Below, in pieces: positions 44,451 to 53,766 of a stretch of 64,000 nucleotides of DNA. The notes under the pieces are model-generated. The model saw nothing but the letters and a program-made list of their open reading frames with translations, did not search any database and was not told the origin of the DNA. Location of the stretch: NCBI RefSeq assembly GCF_001661495.1, contig NZ_BDDT01000006.1, forward strand, positions 242,900-306,899, read 5' to 3'. Within the stretch, counting starts at the first letter, position 1. The number at the start of each line of letters is the position of its first letter. The stretch comes from Pseudoalteromonas prydzensis. Its GTDB lineage: Bacteria; Pseudomonadota; Gammaproteobacteria; Enterobacterales; Alteromonadaceae. Both the position numbers and the translations under genes were made by a program.

Positions 44451-46244
44451 ATGCGCGGTATGGGTAAACAAGAAGCAATAAAACATCATGATGCCATGAA
44501 CTTAAAACAAAGTGTTAAAACACTTTGGCCATATTTAATGGTATTTAAAGGTCGGGTCTTATTAGCCGTACTTGCACTTATTGCCGCAAAAGGTGCAACC
44601 TTGCTGATGCCCTGGGCACTGAAAGAAATTATTGATGCCGTTGATGGCAATCTCCAGACAATATTGATCGTCCCGGTCGCGCTGTTACTTTTATATGGCG
44701 GACTGCGCTTTGCTGGAGTGTTTTTTGGCGAACTACGAGATGCTTTATTTGGCCGGGTAACAGAGCATGCCATGCGCCATATTGGCCTAAAAGTATTTAA
44801 ACATTTGCATGCACTTGAGCTGAGCTTTCATTTAGATAGACAAACTGGCGGCATTAGCCGTGATATTGAACGCGGTACCCAAGGTTTAAGTTTTTTAATG
44901 CGCTTTTTAATGTTTAATATTATCCCAACGTTATTTGAAATTTTAATTGTCGCAGTCATATTCGCTACGCTTTTTTCGCCTTGGTTTGCCTTGGTCACGC
45001 TTATTGCTGTGATTCTTTATATCGCCTTTACGGTTATTGTCACGCAGTGGCGTAATCGCTTCATTCGTGAAGCAAATCAAGCTGACAACAACAGCAATAG
45101 CCGTGCAATTGACAGCTTACTAAACTACGAAACCGTTAAATATTTTAATAATGAAATGTATGAAGCTAACAGTTACGATTCATTTTTAGCCACCTGGGAG
45201 CAAGCACGACTAAAAAATCGGCTATCTTTATTAGCACTCAACTCCGGTCAAGCCTTGATCATTGCCACAGCGATCACCGCATTAATGTGGTTAGCGACCT
45301 TAGATGTCGTCTCCGGTGAACTCAGCATTGGTGAACTGGTGATGATCAACGCTTACATGATCCAGCTTTTTTTACCGCTAAACTTTTTAGGCTTTGTGTA
45401 TCGAGAAATTCGCCGCGCCCTCACTGATCTAGAAAATATGCTCGGGCTATTAACCCGAAAACCACTCATTACAGATAAAGAAAATGCACAGCAACTGATT
45501 ATTCAAAACGCGAGTATTGAATTTAAAAACGTTAATTTTGGCTATCACAGCTCGCGGACTATTCTCAAACAAATGAGCTTTACAATAAGAGCTGGTAGTA
45601 AAGTAGCCGTTGTCGGAGCCAGTGGTGCCGGTAAAAGCACCCTAGCCCGCTTGTTATATCGTTTTTATGATATTAACAGTGGGGCAATTTGTATTGACGG
45701 CCAAGATATACGCAATATCACTTTACACAGCTTGCGCCAAGCAATTGCCATTGTCCCTCAAGACACCGTGCTTTTTAATACCAGCATACGGGAAAATATT
45801 GCCTATGGTCGTCCAGCTGCAACCGCCGCAGAAATTGATCACGCGATTGAAATGGCCCATTTAACCCCTTTTATTAGCAGTCTTGATAAAGGCGATCAAA
45901 CTCTTGTTGGTGAACGCGGCTTAAAAGTCTCTGGTGGTGAAAAACAGCGTATTGCCATCGCTCGCGCTATCTTGAAAAAGTCACCTATTTTAATTTTTGA
46001 TGAAGCAACCTCTGCACTCGACTCTCACTCCGAGCAGGCAATTTTAAACGCCATGCGCGAAGTTGCCAATAACCATACCAGCCTAGTGATTGCACATCGG
46101 TTATCAACGATTACCGATGCCGACACTATCTTAGTTATGCAAGCCGGAGAGCTTGTTGAACAAGGTAGCCATACGCAACTTTTAGCCTTAGATGGAGAAT
46201 ATGCACGGATGTGGCAGTTACAACAAACGCAAGCAAAAAATTGA
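44451..46244 (+). CDS. ABC transporter of the Atm1/heavy-metal exporter type
   Basis: A 597-residue half-transporter with six N-terminal helices and one ATPase. The membrane part carries GGISRDIERGTQGLSFLMRF and SRAIDSLLNYETVKYFNNE, both characteristic of the Atm1/ABCB7 group, which exports glutathione-type sulfur or metal conjugates. ATPase motifs: Walker A GASGAGKST, signature SGGEKQR, Walker B ILIFDEATSALD, switch IAHRLST. It works as a homodimer. The start is at 44451, with a second Met three codons on. The substrate is inferred from family only. Confidence 0.9.
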   Translation: MRGMGKQEAIKHHDAMNLKQSVKTLWPYLMVFKGRVLLAVLALIAAKGATLLMPWALKEIIDAVDGNLQTILIVPVALLLLYGGLRFAGVFFGELRDALFGRVTEHAMRHIGLKVFKHLHALELSFHLDRQTGGISRDIERGTQGLSFLMRFLMFNIIPTLFEILIVAVIFATLFSPWFALVTLIAVILYIAFTVIVTQWRNRFIREANQADNNSNSRAIDSLLNYETVKYFNNEMYEANSYDSFLATWEQARLKNRLSLLALNSGQALIIATAITALMWLATLDVVSGELSIGELVMINAYMIQLFLPLNFLGFVYREIRRALTDLENMLGLLTRKPLITDKENAQQLIIQNASIEFKNVNFGYHSSRTILKQMSFTIRAGSKVAVVGASGAGKSTLARLLYRFYDINSGAICIDGQDIRNITLHSLRQAIAIVPQDTVLFNTSIRENIAYGRPAATAAEIDHAIEMAHLTPFISSLDKGDQTLVGERGLKVSGGEKQRIAIARAILKKSPILIFDEATSALDSHSEQAILNAMREVANNHTSLVIAHRLSTITDADTILVMQAGELVEQGSHTQLLALDGEYARMWQLQQTQAKN

Positions 46245-46400
46245 TAACTATCGCGTACTCCGTTACTTTAATTGTTAACACAGCTTTATCGGGTGGTTAG
46301 GTTATTCACCTCAAAAAGTTTGTCTCGCTTTGCGTTATCTATAACAATCAAAGTGAGAATTATAAAAACGTATGATAAAAATAACATTCAGGGTAATCCA

Positions 46401-48494
46401 ATGAAAAAAACACTGATTGCAGCCACACTCGCTGCCACATTTTTAGCAGGCTGTTCAAAGCCTGAAACAACCGAAACAGCCGCACCTAAAACAGCCGTTG
46501 AAACAACAACTGCCCCCGCAGAAAAACCTGAACTAGGTAGCTTTGGTGTAGATTTAACAGCCCGTAATGAAGCAGTAAAACCAGGCGATGATTTTTTTAT
46601 GTACGCCAGTGGTACTTGGTATGACACCTACGTTATGCCTGCTGACAAAACACGCTACGGTGCTTTTTCAGGATTAGCTGAGCGCAGTGAAGAACGTGTT
46701 AAAGAAATTATTGAAGAAATTATTGAAGAAATTGCTGCACGCGATGATTTAAATGCAGAAGAGCAACTGATTGCTGATTTTTACAACGCCTACATGGACA
46801 CCGAAACACTCAATAAGCTAGGTGTAGCACCGATCAAACCATTATTGACTGAGATCAATGACGTGTCATCAACCGATGATCTGACTAAATTGTTTGGTCA
46901 AGCCTGGCTTAGTGGTGTTAATTCACCGATTGGCGGCGGCATGTGGTTTAATCGCCTTGACCCCAATAAATATGAAATGTCTTTAGGCGCAGGGGGGTTA
47001 GGTTTACCCGATCGTTCATACTACCTTGAAGATTCAGAGCGCTTTGAAAAAACCCGTAACGCATACGTTGCACATATCGCTCAAATGCTTGAACTAGCAG
47101 GTGTAGACAACACCACTAAACGTGCACAAGCAATTTTAGCCCTTGAGACTAAAATTGCACAAGGTCATTGGCCTCGCGAAAAACGCCGTAACCGCGACCT
47201 AACCTTAAACCAAATTAAACGCAGTGAATTAAACAGCACTTACCCAGGTTTTAACTGGGATCTATACTTTGCGCAAACAGGTTATAAAGTACCGCAGCTC
47301 AACGTTTCTCAGCCTGAGCCGATCAAAGCAATGATTGAGCTTATCAATCAAGAAGACCTCGCAGTTTGGAAAGACTACTTAACCTATCACGCACTAAGCT
47401 CTAATGCAGAGCTACTCTCTGAAGATGTATTTAATACTAATTTCGCGTTTTACGGTAAAGAGCTTAATGGTCAACAAGAGCCACGCCCTCGTTGGAAGCG
47501 TGCAATTAGCCAAATGTCGAGCACCGATTCATTGGGTTTCGCGATTGGTAAAGTGTATGTAGCACGCTACTTCCCTGAATCATCAAAACAACAAATGTCA
47601 GAATTGGTTGAAAACCTGCGCACCGCGCTTGGTGAACGTATTGATAATCTAGATTGGATGGGCGCTGAAACTAAAGTCAACGCCCGAGCTAAATTAGCCG
47701 CGTTTGTGCCAAAAATTGGCTACCCAGATGTATGGCAATCATTCGATGGCTTGACTATTAGCAACAACGATTTGATGGCTAATATTAGAAATACCCGCGA
47801 ATTCTTCCAAGCCGACAGTGTTGCTAAAGAGCTTGAAAAAACAGATCGCAACCGATGGGGTATGACACCACAGCGCGTTAATGCTTACTACAACAGTTCG
47901 TTTAACGAAATTGTGTTTCCTGCGGCTATTTTACAACCACCATTTTTCGATCCTAATGCAGATGCTGCGGTAAACTACGGCGGCATTGGCGCAGTAATAG
48001 GCCATGAAATGGGTCACGGTTTTGATGACCAAGGTTCTAAATCAGATGCCAACGGTGTACAGCGCAACTGGTGGACTGACTCAGATCGCGCTGCATTTGA
48101 TGCCAAAGCCGACCAACTTGCTGAGCAATACAGTAAATATGAACCAATTGAAGGTAACTTCGTTAATGGCCGTAATAGCTTAGGCGAAAACATCGGTGAT
48201 GTAGGTGGTTTAGCCATGGCTTACCACGCTTATAAGTTAAGCTTAAATGGTAAAGAAGCACCTGTTATTGATGGCCTCACCGGCGATCAACGCTTCTTCT
48301 TAGCTTGGGCACAAGTATGGAAAGAAAAACGCACCGAGCAAAGCATGCTAAACCAACTGCGCGGTGGCACCCATGCGCCAGGTCGCTTTAGAGCACAAGC
48401 ACCACGTAACCACGATGCATGGTACAAAGCATTCAATGTACAACCTGGTGATGCTTTATATTTACCAGAAGATCAACGCGTACGTATTTGGTAA
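46401..48494 (+). CDS. M13-family zinc metallopeptidase lipoprotein
   Basis: A 697-residue neprilysin-like peptidase. The signal MKKTLIAATLAATFLAGCSK ends in a lipobox (LAGC), so it is membrane-anchored outside the cytoplasm. A Thr/Ala/Glu-rich linker follows. The zinc motif HEMGH is at 535-539 after GGIGAVIG, the third ligand is in ENIGDVGGLAMAY, and the substrate-binding NAYYN and C-terminal W end match the family (PepO/neprilysin). The ATG at 46401 is chosen for the lipoprotein signal. It degrades peptides, probably in the periplasm. Transcribed alone, with a terminator after it. Confidence 0.93.
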   Translation: MKKTLIAATLAATFLAGCSKPETTETAAPKTAVETTTAPAEKPELGSFGVDLTARNEAVKPGDDFFMYASGTWYDTYVMPADKTRYGAFSGLAERSEERVKEIIEEIIEEIAARDDLNAEEQLIADFYNAYMDTETLNKLGVAPIKPLLTEINDVSSTDDLTKLFGQAWLSGVNSPIGGGMWFNRLDPNKYEMSLGAGGLGLPDRSYYLEDSERFEKTRNAYVAHIAQMLELAGVDNTTKRAQAILALETKIAQGHWPREKRRNRDLTLNQIKRSELNSTYPGFNWDLYFAQTGYKVPQLNVSQPEPIKAMIELINQEDLAVWKDYLTYHALSSNAELLSEDVFNTNFAFYGKELNGQQEPRPRWKRAISQMSSTDSLGFAIGKVYVARYFPESSKQQMSELVENLRTALGERIDNLDWMGAETKVNARAKLAAFVPKIGYPDVWQSFDGLTISNNDLMANIRNTREFFQADSVAKELEKTDRNRWGMTPQRVNAYYNSSFNEIVFPAAILQPPFFDPNADAAVNYGGIGAVIGHEMGHGFDDQGSKSDANGVQRNWWTDSDRAAFDAKADQLAEQYSKYEPIEGNFVNGRNSLGENIGDVGGLAMAYHAYKLSLNGKEAPVIDGLTGDQRFFLAWAQVWKEKRTEQSMLNQLRGGTHAPGRFRAQAPRNHDAWYKAFNVQPGDALYLPEDQRVRIW

Positions 48495-48520
48495 TAACCC
48501 GATACATTTCGCTTGAAAAT

Positions 48521-48549
48521 ATAACCCGCAACTGCGGGTTATATTTTTT
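48521..48549 (+). terminator. Intrinsic terminator after the M13 peptidase gene
   Basis: ATAACCCGC / GCGGGTTAT with loop AACT, followed by a T6 run, 27 bases after the stop. Confidence 0.92.
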
Positions 48550-48672
48550 CTGCTGCTTGCCCACTCAAAACAATTTTAATTCCAACGACGCTCGCATCTA
48601 GTGGTGGTTTGGGTATAGAATACGGCACTACAAAATTTATACTTTTAAAAATATATTTAAGGCGAAACGCAG

Positions 48673-49386
48673 ATGGGAAGAGCTTACCAAAACAAAAAAG
48701 ATTCAATGGCTAAAACTGCGGGTGCTAAAACTAAAGTTTACTCAAAGTATGGTAAAGAAATTTATATTTGTGCTAAAAACGGTGGCGTTGATCCAGATGG
48801 CAATCTATCGCTGCGTCGCTTAATTGAACGTGCAAAGAAAGACCAAGTCCCCGCACACGTAATTGACCGCGCAATTGATAAAGCCAAAGGCGGCGGCGGT
48901 GAAGACTATTCAGCAACTCGCTACGAAGGCTACGGCCCAGGTAACTGCATGATCATTGTTGATTGCTTAACTGACAACAATAAACGTACCTTTGCTGATG
49001 TACGTGTTTGCTTTACTAAAGCCAATGCTAAAATTGGCGCACAAAACTCGGTATCTCACTTATTTGATCACCTTGCTATTTTTGTATTTGATGGCGACGA
49101 CGATGAAGCCGTGCTTGAAGCACTGATGATGGCTGACGTTGATGTCACCGACGTAGAAGTAGAAGCAGGCAAAGTCACTGTGTTTGCACCGCATACTGAG
49201 TACAACAACACCCGTACCGCACTGGAAGAAATGGGTATAACTGAATTCGATGAAGATTTGATCTCATTTGTGCCACAAATTGCAGCACCAATTGCAGGCG
49301 AAGACGTGGAAGTAATGGAACGCTTTTTAGCCATGCTTGAAGATTGTGACGACGTACAAAACGTGTACCACAACGCACAATTTTAA
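48673..49386 (+). CDS. YebC/PmpR-family protein, YeeN-like
   Basis: A 237-residue cytoplasmic protein of the YebC/TACO1 family. The N-terminal [22 protein letters not shown], then [47 protein letters not shown] and the end [10 protein letters not shown] match. The shortened N-terminus ([15 protein letters not shown] rather than MAGHSKW) places it in the YeeN subgroup. YebC proteins have been described as transcription regulators and, more recently, as factors relieving ribosome stalling at proline stretches. The Asp/Glu-rich middle is normal. Terminated just after. Confidence 0.92.
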   Translation: MGRAYQNKKDSMAKTAGAKTKVYSKYGKEIYICAKNGGVDPDGNLSLRRLIERAKKDQVPAHVIDRAIDKAKGGGGEDYSATRYEGYGPGNCMIIVDCLTDNNKRTFADVRVCFTKANAKIGAQNSVSHLFDHLAIFVFDGDDDEAVLEALMMADVDVTDVEVEAGKVTVFAPHTEYNNTRTALEEMGITEFDEDLISFVPQIAAPIAGEDVEVMERFLAMLEDCDDVQNVYHNAQF

Positions 49387-49415
49387 TTTTAATTTTATTG
49401 ACTAAAATGATTACT

Positions 49416-49440
49416 AAGGCCAACTTGATTGGCCTTTTTT
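49416..49440 (+). terminator. Intrinsic terminator after the YebC-family gene
   Basis: AAGGCCAA / TTGGCCTT with a 5-base loop, then T4-T6. Confidence 0.92.
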
Positions 49441-49482
49441 ATTTGCTAATAGTTAAACTACCTAAATAAATGGACTTGTATT

Positions 49483-50763
49483 TTGAATACCCTTGAACAG
49501 CTACGCAGTGGCCAATTAACCGGGGCGAAACGCCTGCAACTTGTTGAGCAGCTCCGCACCTTCCCAGCCGAAATTTTTACCTTGGCAGATACCCTCGAAG
49601 TACTCGATTTATCAAATAATAACTTATCTGATTTGCCCGACGAATTTGCTAACTTAAAAAAGCTCAAGCGGGTGTTTTTATCGTTTAATCAATTTCAGCA
49701 TATTCCACCCGTATTAGCAAAATGCCCAGCCCTTATTATGATTGCTTTTAAAGGCAATCAAATCAGCAAATTTGCCGAACATTGTTTACCCATCACAACA
49801 CAATGGCTGATCTTAACCGACAACCAGCTTGAGCAATTGCCAGAGTCCTTCGGTGAGCTTACGCAACTGCGCAAACTAGCTCTTGCTGGTAACCAGCTAA
49901 CGACATTGCCACACAGCATGCAGTATTGCCAAGCGCTTGAACTCGTGCGTTTATCAGCAAATAACTTAACTCATATTGATGACTGGTTGTTTGAGTTACC
50001 AAAACTCAGCTGGCTGGCCTTTGCAGGCAATCAGTTTAATAAAGCACAAAGCTTACAAAATGTGGCATTAGAGCAAGTAAAACTCACTGAGTTTTCGCTT
50101 GTAGAGCAAATTGGTGAAGGTGCCTCAGGGATTATTCATTTAGCGCACTGGCAAGAGCACAAAGTGGCGTTAAAACTGTTTAAAGGCGCAATTACCAGTG
50201 ATGGTTATCCGCTCGATGAAGTAAACTGCTGCTTGCAAGCAGGCGTTCATAGTAACCTTATCAAGGTACTTGCTTACATCGATAACCCAGCCCAACTTGG
50301 CCTTGTAATGGAGCTTATTAACAAAGACTATCAGAATCTTGGCTTACCGCCATCACTTGCAACCTGCACTCGCGATACCTTTGCCGAGCATACCCAGTTT
50401 ACTGCTCAGGTCATTAAACACATTGCTAAGCAAATGCTTAGCACCCTTGCCCACTTACATGCCAATAATGTAAGTCATGGCGATGTATATGCACACAACA
50501 CCATGATAAACAATGCATACACAGTTCTGTTTGGTGACTTTGGTGCAGCGACAAACTTAGACTCACTGACTGACTATCAGCGCCTGCAAATGCAACGCAT
50601 TGAAGTTAGAGCAATAGGCTGTTTAATTGATGATTTATTGAGTGTGTGCGCTGATGATACCAGCGATAAAACACAGTTAATAACACTTGCGCGTCAGTGT
50701 ATGAATGCTGATATGGCACAACGCCCCTCGTTTGATATTTTAAAGCACGACCTTAGTCTTTAG
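49483..50763 (+). CDS. Leucine-rich-repeat protein kinase
   Basis: A 426-residue cytoplasmic protein. Residues ~35-190 hold six or seven leucine-rich repeats (LEVLDLSNNNLSDLPDEF, LRKLALAGNQLTTLPHSM and others). Residues ~204-426 are a eukaryotic-like kinase: glycine loop IGEGASGII (210-218), VALK (Lys231), HGDVYAHNTM (His332, Asp334, Asn339; HGD replaces HRD) and GDFGAA (Asp352). All catalytic residues are present. The start is a TTG at 49483; no ATG is in frame near. The C-terminus overlaps a terminator hairpin. LRR-kinase fusions of this size occur in related marine bacteria; the target is unknown. Confidence 0.87.
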   Translation: MNTLEQLRSGQLTGAKRLQLVEQLRTFPAEIFTLADTLEVLDLSNNNLSDLPDEFANLKKLKRVFLSFNQFQHIPPVLAKCPALIMIAFKGNQISKFAEHCLPITTQWLILTDNQLEQLPESFGELTQLRKLALAGNQLTTLPHSMQYCQALELVRLSANNLTHIDDWLFELPKLSWLAFAGNQFNKAQSLQNVALEQVKLTEFSLVEQIGEGASGIIHLAHWQEHKVALKLFKGAITSDGYPLDEVNCCLQAGVHSNLIKVLAYIDNPAQLGLVMELINKDYQNLGLPPSLATCTRDTFAEHTQFTAQVIKHIAKQMLSTLAHLHANNVSHGDVYAHNTMINNAYTVLFGDFGAATNLDSLTDYQRLQMQRIEVRAIGCLIDDLLSVCADDTSDKTQLITLARQCMNADMAQRPSFDILKHDLSL

Positions 50764-50773
50764 GTCGTGCTTT
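50742..50773. terminator. Terminator hairpin overlapping the kinase stop codon
   Basis: AAAGCACGACCT / AGGTCGTGCTTT, a perfect 12-bp stem with an 8-base loop; the kinase stop (50761-50763) lies in the loop/right arm. Only T3 follows. A related smaller hairpin (TCGTGA / TCACGA) lies at 50814-50829. Confidence 0.65.
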
Positions 50774-50847
50774 GAGCTAAAGCCCTACAACTAAACACCG
50801 AGCCAACTGTAGGTCGTGATTTATCACGAAAATGGCTTTTAAATAGA

Positions 50848-51972
50848 CTACTTTTGCTTTTTAAACGGAAATAGCTGCTGCTTTAACATACCCGTTGGTA
50901 CGTAATCTCCCACTACGCCGTAGGCTTTAGGCCATTCTTGTTGACCTTTTACGGCAGTGCCAAACACATAATCTAAAAATGAGAAATGCGCAGCATAGTT
51001 ACGATCAATGGCTGCTTTATCGCTAGAGTGATGCCAATGATGAAACTGCGGCGTAACCAATAAATACTTCAACCAGCCAAATCTCACCTGTACATTGGCA
51101 TGGTTAAATACCGCCTGAAAACCCACGATGATCACATATAAGCTGATCACTTGCTGCGAAAAACCCAATACAAAAATTGGCGTAAGTACTAAACTACGGG
51201 TGACTAATATCTCTAAAATATGCTGGCGAGATCCAGCTAACCAGTCCATTTCTTTGGCACTGTGGTGTATACCATGAAAACGCCATAAAAAAGGCACTTC
51301 ATGGTAAGCCCTATGCACAAAATACTGCATCAAATCAGCCACTAAAATAATTAACAGCACTTGCAAAATAAACGGCAATTGATTGATATAGCCTTGTACG
51401 GTGCTCGATACCGCCCAACCAAAACCATAGTGTACAAAATGATTGGTTACTAACAGCACAAAACCAATAATCAAATGGTTAACGAAAAAGTGGTTTAAAT
51501 CACCGCGCCATTCACTGCGTAATATTTTTTGCTGTTTGCGATGGGGTAATAATTTTTCAATCAGAATAAAGATTAGGGTTGAGCCTAATAAATCTAAGAT
51601 AAACCAATCTAGGCCAATATAGGGCGTGTTATCGGCAAAATCATTTACCTCAACATTTGGGCCACCAAACACAATAGCAAGTACAATAAAAAGCCATGCC
51701 GTCGCACCTAAGCGTTTATTTTTATTACGCACAAAGTTAAGTAATCCTAAGCTACCAGCTACGATAAGCGCAGCGAACATCAGTTGCCGTAAAAACTCGA
51801 CACTGTAGCTTTTTCTCAGTTCAGGGGTGGTTAAATATTCGGGGAAATGAAAAGCGAGCACGCCTAAACATGATAGCATCGCTAAAAAGCAGGCAATATA
51901 ACCGCTAATATTTCCTTCACCAATTTGCAAGTGATTGGTGCGAAATACGCGACGGGGTAAATGACTGAGCAT
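50848..51972 (-). CDS. Fatty acid hydroxylase / sterol desaturase family membrane protein
   Basis: A 374-residue integral membrane di-iron enzyme with about eight hydrophobic helices. The eight-histidine pattern is complete: HRAYHEVPFLWRFHGIHHS, FNHANVQ and FHHWHHSSD. The family hydroxylates or desaturates lipids; the substrate here is unknown. The ATG at 51972 is chosen because AAAGGA lies 8 bases before it; an upstream TTG start is unlikely. It stands alone, convergent with the kinase gene. Confidence 0.9.
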   Translation of the reverse strand: MLSHLPRRVFRTNHLQIGEGNISGYIACFLAMLSCLGVLAFHFPEYLTTPELRKSYSVEFLRQLMFAALIVAGSLGLLNFVRNKNKRLGATAWLFIVLAIVFGGPNVEVNDFADNTPYIGLDWFILDLLGSTLIFILIEKLLPHRKQQKILRSEWRGDLNHFFVNHLIIGFVLLVTNHFVHYGFGWAVSSTVQGYINQLPFILQVLLIILVADLMQYFVHRAYHEVPFLWRFHGIHHSAKEMDWLAGSRQHILEILVTRSLVLTPIFVLGFSQQVISLYVIIVGFQAVFNHANVQVRFGWLKYLLVTPQFHHWHHSSDKAAIDRNYAAHFSFLDYVFGTAVKGQQEWPKAYGVVGDYVPTGMLKQQLFPFKKQK

Positions 51973-52032
51973 TGAATTATCCTTTTTCAATTTTTCGCTA
52001 GAATAGCATATTCATTACCAATTACTAAACGT

Positions 52033-52058
52033 AAAAAAGCCGCGATAGTCGCGGCTTT
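52033..52058 (-). terminator. Intrinsic terminator of the edd-eda-gap operon
   Basis: GCCGCGA / TCGCGGC with a 3-base loop; on the minus strand it is followed by T6. It lies 32 bases after the gap stop codon. Confidence 0.92.
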
Positions 52059-52089
52059 GTTGGATAAAGCTAAACTTTTACATGCTTAA

Positions 52090-53094
52090 TTATAAATACT
52101 GACCGAGTGTCTTAACTTGGTCTAACATGCGGTTTGAGAAACCCCATTCGTTATCATACCAAGCCATTACTTTAACAAGTTTGCCATTAGCTTTAGTTTG
52201 CGTGCCATCAAAGATTGACGACGCTGGGTTATGATTGAAGTCGATAGAAACAAGCGGTAGCTCGTTGTATTCTAAGATTTCTTTCATTGAGCCAACAGAT
52301 GCAGCTTTCATTATTTCGTTGATTTCTTCAGTTGTTGTATCACGCTTAGTGATAAAGGTAAAATCAACTAACGATACGTTAATTGTCGGTACACGCACTG
52401 ACATACCGTCAAGTTTACCCGCAAGCTCTGGTAATACTAAACCAACGGCTGCTGCAGCACCTGTTTTAGTTGGGATCATAGACTGTGTTGCACTACGCGC
52501 ACGGTATAGATCTGGGTGATACACATCTGACAAGTTTTGGTCATTTGTGTAAGCATGAATAGTCGTCATGCTACCTTGCTCGATACCAACTGTATCGTTA
52601 ATTGCCTTTGCAATTGGGGCTAAACAGTTAGTCGTACATGACGCATTTGAAATAATGTTACTGTCTGCATTGATCACGCCGTCATTTACGCCATGTACAA
52701 CCGTTGCATCTAAATCAGTACCAGGGGCTGATACGATTACTTTTTTCGCGCCTGCTGTAATGTGCTTAGCTGCATCTTCGCGCTTTGTGAAAAAACCCGT
52801 ACATTCTAAAACGATATCAACGTTTAATGCTTTCCATGGTAGGTTAGCAGGATCACGCTCTTGGGTGAGAGTAATAACGTCGTCACCAATCAACATAGTG
52901 TTATCAGCAAGCGTTACTTTATGAGAAAATTGACCATGCACTGAATCATATTGTGTTAAATGAGCATTAACATTAGCGGGTGCTAAATCGTTAATTGCCA
53001 CAATTTTGATCTCGTTATTTTGTGCAGACTCATAAAGCGCGCGTAATACATTGCGACCGATACGGCCATAGCCATTAATTGCTACATTAATCAT
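52090..53094 (-). CDS. gap: Glyceraldehyde-3-phosphate dehydrogenase
   Basis: A 334-residue type I GAPDH, oxidising glyceraldehyde 3-phosphate to 1,3-bisphosphoglycerate with NAD. NAD loop [15 protein letters not shown], catalytic Cys in [12 protein letters not shown], and the end [13 protein letters not shown] are standard. A strong AAGGGGAG precedes the ATG. As the third gene after edd and eda it uses the triose phosphate formed by KDPG cleavage, so it is probably the glycolytic enzyme tied to the Entner-Doudoroff route. Confidence 0.96.
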   Translation of the reverse strand: MINVAINGYGRIGRNVLRALYESAQNNEIKIVAINDLAPANVNAHLTQYDSVHGQFSHKVTLADNTMLIGDDVITLTQERDPANLPWKALNVDIVLECTGFFTKREDAAKHITAGAKKVIVSAPGTDLDATVVHGVNDGVINADSNIISNASCTTNCLAPIAKAINDTVGIEQGSMTTIHAYTNDQNLSDVYHPDLYRARSATQSMIPTKTGAAAAVGLVLPELAGKLDGMSVRVPTINVSLVDFTFITKRDTTTEEINEIMKAASVGSMKEILEYNELPLVSIDFNHNPASSIFDGTQTKANGKLVKVMAWYDNEWGFSNRMLDQVKTLGQYL

Positions 53095-53111
53095 TTAAAA
53101 ACTCCCCTTAA

Positions 53112-53732
53112 TTATTTAATTTCACTTGCTTGGCGAGCAAGCGCTTCAATGGCTTGCCAGTCTTTGTTTTCAATCAATTTTTTATCGAGCATCCAAGTAC
53201 CACCAACACAGATCACATTACTCAGTGCTAAGTAGCTCGGTGCAGTTGCTAAGCTAATACCGCCAGTTGGACAAAACGTAACCTGCGGTAATGGCCCGCC
53301 TATCGATTTAAGCATTGCAGTGCCACCCGCAGCTTCGGCTGGGAAGAACTTTAAAAACTTAAAACCATGACTTGCTAACTTCATCACTTCACTAGGCGTC
53401 GCGGCACCTGGTAAAAATGGAATATCAGTCTCTTTAGCAAGAGCTAACAGCTCATCATTTACACCTGGGCTGACCATAAAGTCAGCACCTGCCGCAACCG
53501 AAGCCTCAAAGCTTGCTTTATCAACAACGGTACCTGTGCCTACATAAGCCTCTGGTACTTCGGCTTTCATTAGTTTTACGGCTGCTGCAGCAATTGGCGT
53601 GCGCAGTGTAATTTCTAACGCTTTTAAGCCACCGTTATAAAGTGCTCTTGCAAGCGGCGCGGCATCTTCTAAATTATCAATCACCACCACTGGCACGACC
53701 GGTGCCGATGCTAAGATTTTTTCTATGCTCAT
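53112..53732 (-). CDS. eda: KDPG aldolase (2-dehydro-3-deoxy-phosphogluconate aldolase)
   Basis: A 206-residue class I aldolase that splits KDPG to pyruvate and glyceraldehyde 3-phosphate. The family pattern VPVVVIDNLEDAAPLARALYNGGLKALEITLRTP, the Schiff-base Lys in FKFLKFFPAEAAGG and CPTGGISLATA are present. It lies 17 bp before gap and 34 bp after edd in one operon. GAGGACATACA precedes the ATG. Confidence 0.97.
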   Translation of the reverse strand: MSIEKILASAPVVPVVVIDNLEDAAPLARALYNGGLKALEITLRTPIAAAAVKLMKAEVPEAYVGTGTVVDKASFEASVAAGADFMVSPGVNDELLALAKETDIPFLPGAATPSEVMKLASHGFKFLKFFPAEAAGGTAMLKSIGGPLPQVTFCPTGGISLATAPSYLALSNVICVGGTWMLDKKLIENKDWQAIEALARQASEIK

Positions 53733-53766
53733 TGTATGTCCTCATTACCCTGTGAATGGCTAATTA

